Of a stretch of DNA of 64,000 bases, positions 56,201 to 64,000 are shown piece after piece; positions within the stretch are counted from its first letter, which is position 1; each line of letters opens with the position of its first letter. Location: the NCBI GenBank assembly GCA_947179485.1, contig OX359247.1:64531001-64595000 (forward strand), in the 5' to 3' direction. The notes beneath the pieces are model-generated. The model ran no database searches, was not told the origin of the DNA, and saw only the letters and a list, made by a program, of their open reading frames with translations. Origin of the DNA: Allacma fusca (Eukaryota > Arthropoda > Collembola > Symphypleona > Sminthuridae). The translations under genes were made by a program, and so were the position numbers.

Positions 56201-59200
56201 TAAATCAAATAAATCAGATTTGAATCAAAAAAATCAGATTTAAATCAAATAAATCAGATTTTAATCAAATAAATCACATTTAAATTAAATAAATCAGATT
56301 TAAATCAAATAAATCAGATTTAAATCAAATAAATCACATTTAAATCAAAGGAATCACATTTTAATCCAATGAATCAGATTTAAATCAAATGAATCAGATT
56401 TAAATCAAATGAATCAGATTTAAATCAAATGAATCACATTTAAATCAAATGAATCACATTTAAATCAAATGAATCAGATGACAATCAAATAAATCAGATT
56501 TGAATCAAAGAAATCAGATTTAAATCAAATAAATCAGATTTGAATCAAAAAAATCAGATTTAAATCAAATAAATCAGATTTTAATCAAATAAATCACATT
56601 TAAATTAAATAAATCAGATTTAAATCAAATAAATCAGATTTAAATCAAATAAATCACATTTAAATCAAAGGAATCACATTTTAATCCAATGAATCAGATT
56701 TAAATCAAATAAATCACATTTAAATCAAATGAATCACATTTAAATCAAATGAATCACATTTAAATCAAATGAATCAGATTTAAATCAAATGAATCAGATT
56801 TAAATCAAATGAATCAGATTTAAATCAAATGAATCACATTTAAATCAAATGAATCACATTTAAATCAAATGAATCACATTTAAATCAAATGAATCACATT
56901 TAAATCAAATGAATCACATTTAAATCAAATGAATCAGATGACAATCAAATAAATCAGATTTGAATCAAAGAAATCAGATTTAAATCAAATAAATCAGATT
57001 TGAATCAAAGAAATCAGATTTACATCAAATAAATCAGACTTGAATCAAATATATCACATTTAAATCAAATAAATCACATTTAAATCAAATAAATAACATT
57101 TAAATCAAATTAATCAGATTTAAATCAAATAAATCAGATTTAAATCAAATAAATCACATTTAAATCAAATAAATCACATTTAAATCAAATGAATCACATT
57201 TTAATCCAATGATTCAGATTTAAATCAAATAAATCACATTTAAATCAAATGAATCACATTTAAATCAAATGAATCACATTTAAATCAAACGAATCACATT
57301 TAAATCAAATGAATAAGATGACAATCAAATAAATCAGATTTGAATCAAAGAAATCAGATTTAAATCAAATAAATCAGATTTGAATCAAAAAAATCAGATT
57401 TAAATCAAATAAATCAGATTTTAATCAAATAAATCACATTTAAATTAAATAAATCAGATTTAAATCAAATAAATCAGATTTAAATCAAATAAATCACATT
57501 TAAATCAAAGGAATCACATTTTAATCCAATGAATCAGATTTAAATCAAATAAATCACATTTAAATCAAATGAATCACATTTAAATCAAATGAATCACATT
57601 TAAATCAAATGAATCAGATTTAAATCAAATGAATCAGATTTAAATCAAATGAATCACATTTAAATCAAATGAATCACATTTAAATCAAATGAATCACATT
57701 TAAATCAAATGAATCACATTTAAATCAAATGAATCACATTTAAATCAAATGAATCAGATGACAATCAAATAAATCAGATTTGAATCAAAGAAATCAGATT
57801 TAAATCAAATAAATCAGATTTGAATCAAAGAAATCAGATTTACATCAAATAAATCAGACTTGAATCAAATATATCACATTTAAATCAAATAAATCACATT
57901 TAAATCAAATAAATAACATTTAAATCAAATTAATCAGATTTAAATCAAATAAATCAGATTTAAATCAAATAAATCACATTTAAATCAAATAAATCACATT
58001 TAAATCAAATGAATCACATTTTAATCCAATGATTCAGATTTAAATCAAATAAATCACATTTAAATCAAATGAATCACATTTAAATCAAATGAATCACATT
58101 TAAATCAAACGAATCACATTTAAATCAAATGAATAAGATGACAATCAAATAAATCAGATTTGAATCAAAGAAATCAGATTTAAATCAAATAAATCAGATT
58201 TGAATCAAAAAAATCAGATTTAAATCAAATAAATCAGATTTTAATCAAATAAATCACATTTAAATTAAATAAATCAGATTTAAATCAAATAAATCAGATT
58301 TAAATCAAATAAATCACATTTAAATCAAATGAATCACATTTTAATCCAATGAATCAGATTTAAATCAAATAAATCACATTTAAATCAAATGAATCACATT
58401 TAAATCAAATGAATCACATTTAAATCAAATGAATCAGATTTAAATCAAATGAATCAGATTTAAATCAAATGAATCAGATTTAAATCAAATGAATCACATT
58501 TAAATCAAATGAATCACATTTAAATCAAATGAATCACATTTAAATCAAATGAATCACATTTAAATCAAATGAATCACATTTAAATCAAATGAATCAGATG
58601 ACAATCAAATAAATCAGATTTGAATCAAAGAAATCAGATTTAAATCAAATAAATCAGATTTGAATCAAAGAAATCAGATTTACATCAAATAAATCAGACT
58701 TGAATCAAATATATCACATTTAAATCAAATAAATCACATTTAAATCAAATAAATAACATTTAAATCAAATTAATAAGATTTAAATCAAATAAATCAGATT
58801 TAAATCAAATAAATCACATTTAAATCAAATAAATCACATTTAAATCAAATGAATCACATTTTAATCCAATGATTCAGATTTAAATCAAATAAATCACATT
58901 TAAATCAAATGAATCACATTTAAATCAAATGAATCACATTTAAATCAAATGTATCAGATGACAATCAAATAAATCAGATTTAAATCAAATAAATCACATT
59001 TAAATCAAATAAATCACATTTAAATCAAATAAATCACATTTAAATCAAATAAATCACATTTAAATCCAATGAATCAGATTTAAATCAAATGAATCAGATT
59101 TAAATCAAATGAATCAGATTTAAATCAAATGAATCACATTTAAATCCAATGAATCAGATTTAAATCAAATGAATCAGATTTAAATCAAATGAATCAGATT

Positions 59201-62200
59201 TAAATCAAATGAATCACATTTAAATCAAATGAATCACATTTAAATCAAATGAATCACATTTAAATCAAATGAATCACATTTAAATCAAATGAATCACATT
59301 TAAATCAAATGAATCACATTTAAATCAAATGAATCACATTTAAATCAAATGAATCACATTTAAATCAAATGAATCACATTTAAATCAAATGAATCAGATG
59401 ACAACCAAATAAATCAGATTTGAATCAAAGAAATCAGATTTAAATCAAATAAATCAGATTTGAATCAAAAAAATCAGATTTAAATCAAATAAATCAGATT
59501 TTAATCAAATAAATCACATTTAAATTAAATAAATCAGATTTAAATCAAATAAATCAGATTTAAATCAAATAAATCACATTTAAATCAAATGAATCACATT
59601 TTAATCCAATGAATCACATTTAAATCAAATAAATCACATTTAAATCAAATGAATCACATTTTAATCCAATGATTCAGATTTAAATCAAATAAATCACATT
59701 TAAATCAAATGAATCACATTTAAATCAAATGAATCACATTTAAATCAAATGTATCAGATGACAATCAAATAAATCAGATTTAAATCAAATAAATCACATT
59801 TAAATCAAATAAATCACATTTAAATCCAATGAATCAGATTTAAATCAAATGAATCAGATTTAAATCAAATGAATCAGATTTAAAGCAAATGAATCACATT
59901 TAAATCAATTGAATCACATTTAAATCAAATGAATCACATTTAAATCAAATGAATCACATTTAAATCAAATGAATCACATTTAAATCAAATGAATCACATT
60001 TAAATCAAATGAATCACATTTAAATCAAATGAATCACATTTAAATCAAATGAATCACATTTAAATCAAATGAATCAGATGACAATCAAATAAATCAGATT
60101 TGAATCAAAGAAATCAGATTTAAATCAAATAAATCAGATTTGAATCAAAAAAATCAGATTTAAATCAAATAAATCAGATTTTAATCAAATAAATCACATT
60201 TAAATTAAATAAATCAGATTTAAATCAAATAAATCAGATTTAAATCAAATAAATCACATTTAAATCAAATGAATCACATTTTAATCCAATGAATCAGATT
60301 TAAATCAAATAAATCACATTTAAATCAAATGAATCACATTTAAATCAAATGAATCACATTTAAATCAAATGAATCAGATTTAAATCAAATGAATCAGATT
60401 TAAATCAAATGAATCACATTTAAATCAAATGAATCACATTTAAATCAAATGAATCACATTTAAATCAAATGAATCACATTTAAATCAAATGAATCACATT
60501 TAAATCAAATGAATCAGATGACAATCAAATAAATCAGATTTGAATCAAAGAAATCAGATTTAAATCAAATAAATCAGATTTGAATCAAAGAAATCAGATT
60601 TACATCAAATAAATCAGACTTGAATCAAATATATCACATTTAAATCAAATAAATCACATTTAAATCAAATAAATAACATTTAAATCAAATTAATCAGATT
60701 TAAATCAAATAAATCAGATTTAAATCAAATAAATCACATTTAAATCAAATAAATCACATTTAAATCAAATGAATCACATTTTAATCCAATGATTCAGATT
60801 TAAATCAAATAAATCACATTTAAATCAAATAAATCACATTTAAATCAAATGAATCACATTTAAATCAAATGAATCACATTTAAATCAAACGAATCACATT
60901 TAAATCAAATGAATAAGATGACAATCAAATAAATCAGATTTGAATCAAAGAAATCAGATTTAAATCAAATAAATCAGATTTGAATCAAAAAAATCAGATT
61001 TAAATCAAATAAATCAGATTTGAATCAAAAAAATCAGATTTAAATCAAATAAATCAGATTTTAATCAAATAAATCACATTTAAATTAAATAAATCAGATT
61101 TAAATCAAATAAATCAGATTTAAATCAAATAAATCACATTTAAATCAAATGAATCACATTTTAATCCAATGAATCACATTTAAATCAAATAAATCACATT
61201 TAAATCAAATGAATCACATTTTAATCCAATGATTCAGATTTAAATCAAATAAATCACATTTAAATCAAATGAATCACATTTAAATCAAATGAATCACATT
61301 TAAATCAAATGTATCAGATGACAATCAAATAAATCAGATTTAAATCAAATAAATCACATTTAAATCAAATAAATCACATTTAAATCCAATGAATCAGATT
61401 TAAATCAAATGAATCAGATTTAAATCAAATGAATCAGATTTAAAGCAAATGAATCACATTTAAATCAATTGAATCACATTTAAATCAAATGAATCACATT
61501 TAAATCAAATGAATCACATTTAAATCAAATGAATCACATTTAAATCAAATGAATCACATTTAAATCAAATGAATCACATTTAAATCAAATGAATCACATT
61601 TAAATCAAATGAATCAGATGACAATCAAATAAATCAGATTTGAATCAAAGAAATCAGATTTAAATCAAATAAATCAGATTTGAATCAAAAAAATCAGATT
61701 TAAATCAAATAAATCAGATTTTAATCAAATAAATCACATTTAAATTAAATAAATCAGATTTAAATCAAATAAATCAGATTTAAATCAAATAAATCACATT
61801 TAAATCAAATGAATCACATTTTAATCCAATGAATCAGATTTAAATCAAATAAATCACATTTAAATCAAATGAATCACATTTAAATCAAATGAATCACATT
61901 TAAATCAAATGAATCAGATTTAAATCAAATGAATCAGATTTAAATCAAATGAATCACATTTAAATCAAATGAATCACATTTAAATCAAATGAATCACATT
62001 TAAATCAAATGAATCACATTTAAATCAAATGAATCACATTTAAATCAAATGAATCAGATGACAATCAAATAAATCAGATTTGAATCAAAGAAATCAGATT
62101 TAAATCAAATAAATCAGATTTGAATCAAAGAAATCAGATTTACATCAAATAAATCAGACTTGAATCAAATATATCACATTTAAATCAAATAAATCACATT

Positions 62201-64000
62201 TAAATCAAATAAATAACATTTAAATCAAATAAATCAGATTTAAATCAAATAAATCAGATTTAAATCAAATAAATCACATTTAAATCAAATAAATCACATT
62301 TAAATCAAATGAATCACATTTTAATCCAATGATTCAGATTTAAATCAAATAAATCACATTTAAATCAAATAAATCACATTTAAATCAAATGAATCACATT
62401 TAAATCAAATGAATCACATTTAAATCAAACGAATCACATTTAAATCAAATGAATAAGATGACAATCAAATATATCAGATTTGAATCAAAGAAATCAGATT
62501 TAAATCAAATAAATCAGATTTGAATCAAAAAAATCAGATTTAAATCAAATAAATCAGATTTTAATCAAATAAATCACATTTAAATTAAATAAATCAGATT
62601 TAAATCAAATAAATCAGATTTAAATCAAATAAATCACATTTAAATCAAATGAATCACATTTTAATCCAATGAATCAGATTTAAATCAAATAAATCACATT
62701 TAAATCAAATGAATCACATTTAAATCAAATGAATCACATTTAAATCAAATGAATCAGATTTAAATCAAATGAATCAGATTTAAATCAAATGAATCACATT
62801 TAAATCAAATGAATCACATTTAAATCAAATGAATCACATTTAAATCAAATGAATCACATTTAAATCAAATGAATCACATTTAAATCAAATGAATCAGATG
62901 ACAATCAAATAAATCAGATTTGAATCAAAGAAATCAGATTTAAATCAAATAAATCAGATTTGAATCAAAGAAATCAGATTTACATCAAATAAATCAGACT
63001 TGAATCAAATATATCACATTTAAATCAAATAAATCACATTTAAATCAAATAAATAACATTTAAATCAAATTAATCAGATTTAAATCAAATAAATCAGATT
63101 TAAATCAAATAAATCACATTTAAATCAAATAAATCACATTTAAATCAAATGAATCACATTTTAATCCAATGATTCAGATTTAAATCAAATAAATCACATT
63201 TAAATCAAATGAATCACATTTAAATCAAATGTATCAGATGACAATCAAATAAATCAGATTTAAATCAAATAAATCACATTTAAATCAAATAAATCACATT
63301 TAAATCAAATAAATCACATTTAAATCCAATGAATCAGATTTAAATCCAATGAATCAGATTTAAATCAAATGAATCAGATTTAAATCAAATGAATCAGATT
63401 TAAATCAAATGAATCACATTTAAATCCAATGAATCAGATTTAAATCAAATGAATCAGATTTAAATCAAATGAATCAGATTTAAATCAAATGAATCACATT
63501 TAAATCAAATGAATCAGATTTAAATCAAATGAATCAGATTTAAATCAAATGAATCACATTTAAATCAAATGAATCACATTTAAATCAAATGAATCACATT
63601 TAAATCAAATGAATCACATTTAAATCAAATGAATCACATTTAAATCAAATGAATCACATTTAAATCAAATGAATCACATTTAAATCAAATGAATCACATT
63701 TAAATCAAATGAATCAGATGACAATCAAATAAATCAGATTTGAATCAAAGAAATCAGATTTAAATCAAATAAATCAGATTTGAATCAAAAAAATCAGATT
63801 TAAATCAAATAAATCAGATTTTAATCAAATAAATCACATTTAAATTAAATAAATCAGATTTAAATCAAATAAATCAGATTTAAATCAAATAAATCAGATT
63901 TAAATCAAATAAATCACATTTAAATCAAATGAATCACATTTTAATCCAATGAATCAGATTTAAATCAAATAAATCACATTTAAATCAAATGAATCACATT
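47241..64000. repeat. distal satellite 2 domain with 820/840-bp repeats
   Basis: A private unit pair, TACATCAAAT then AAATCAGACT, occurs at 47321, 48301, 49421, 50821, 51901, 52721, 54021, 54841, 55681, 57021, 57841, 58681, 60601, 62141 and 62981. Spacings of 820 or 840 bp occur six times; the others are larger and mixed. It is absent before 47241, so this domain amplified separately. GAATAAGATG before the ACAATC marker is another domain-specific variant. Confidence 0.85.

Larger units (their letters stand above)
18841..64000. repeat. satellite 2: 20-bp tandem repeat, about 2,258 copies, continues past the window
   Basis: The unit is TAAATCAAATGAATCACATT with main variants AAATCA for GAATCA (position 11) and CAGATT for CACATT (position 17). 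It is about 80% AT with more A than T and more C than G on the plus strand. One unit near 19661-19680 is a base short; from there the 20-bp register is unbroken to 64000. Each unit carries ATCA twice, 9 and 11 bases apart, and each junction forms ATTTAAAT. The unit length is not divisible by three, so stops recur in all frames and no long frame exists. Rarer marker units (ACAATCAAAT, TTAATCCAAT, TGAATCAAAG) recur in blocks and reveal larger repeats, listed separately. No gene or transposon insertion is seen inside. Confidence 0.98.

Noticed and set aside
6826..64000. CRISPR-like array
   Set aside because: Units are contiguous head-to-tail without unique spacers, there are no cas genes, and the context is eukaryotic.
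18841..64000. Telomeric repeat
   Set aside because: The 20-bp unit does not resemble TTAGG or other known telomere motifs, and no transition to such repeats is seen.

Overview
This is eukaryotic nuclear DNA, most likely from an arthropod. The only recognisable intact gene is a sigma-class glutathione S-transferase (GST) in three exons with consensus splice sites. Its N-terminus recalls hexapod (insect or springtail) sigma GSTs, but the species cannot be settled from the window. Nothing here is bacterial: there are no operons, ribosome binding sites or CRISPR array.

Layout. Positions 1-902 are upstream DNA with a possible TATA box at 857. Positions 903-1954 hold the GST gene; its first intron carries a short insertion that looks like a 5'-truncated non-LTR retrotransposon tail and has duplicated the 3' splice site. 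Positions 1955-6711 form a gene-poor stretch of transposon debris: a degenerate repeat (2503-2671), decayed coding remnants (3919-4309, 4363-4911, 5092-5253), a well-delimited 1,048-bp hAT-type DNA transposon (5267-6314) with a perfect 8-bp target-site duplication and a decayed BED-finger-like segment, and a GC-richer GGGAAC-type repeat (6386-6552). At 6712 there is a sequence resembling the left end of a second hAT element, and it runs directly into the first satellite.

About 57 kb, nearly 90% of the window, is tandem satellite DNA. Satellite 1 (6826-18560) has a 36-bp unit in about 326 copies. Satellite 2 (18841 to the window edge) has a 20-bp unit in about 2,258 copies. A spacer of about 280 bp separates them. 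Both contain larger repeated blocks: 539, about 864-900, 1,044 and about 2,124-2,160 bp in satellite 1; 820/840, 900, 920, 1,040, 1,560, 2,360 and 2,720 bp in satellite 2. This points to repeated segmental amplification rather than one fixed higher-order repeat. Satellite 2 keeps an unbroken 20-bp register for about 44.3 kb.

The very long open frames in satellite 1 follow from a unit length divisible by three whose consensus lacks stops in four of six frames, so they are not annotated as genes. The GST and the satellites have no evident functional link. The block looks like heterochromatin next to a euchromatic gene edge. I found no convincing new multi-gene system. The points most worth a second look are satellite architecture, a possible transposon origin of satellite 1, CpG preservation in satellite 1, and the splice-site duplication in the GST gene.
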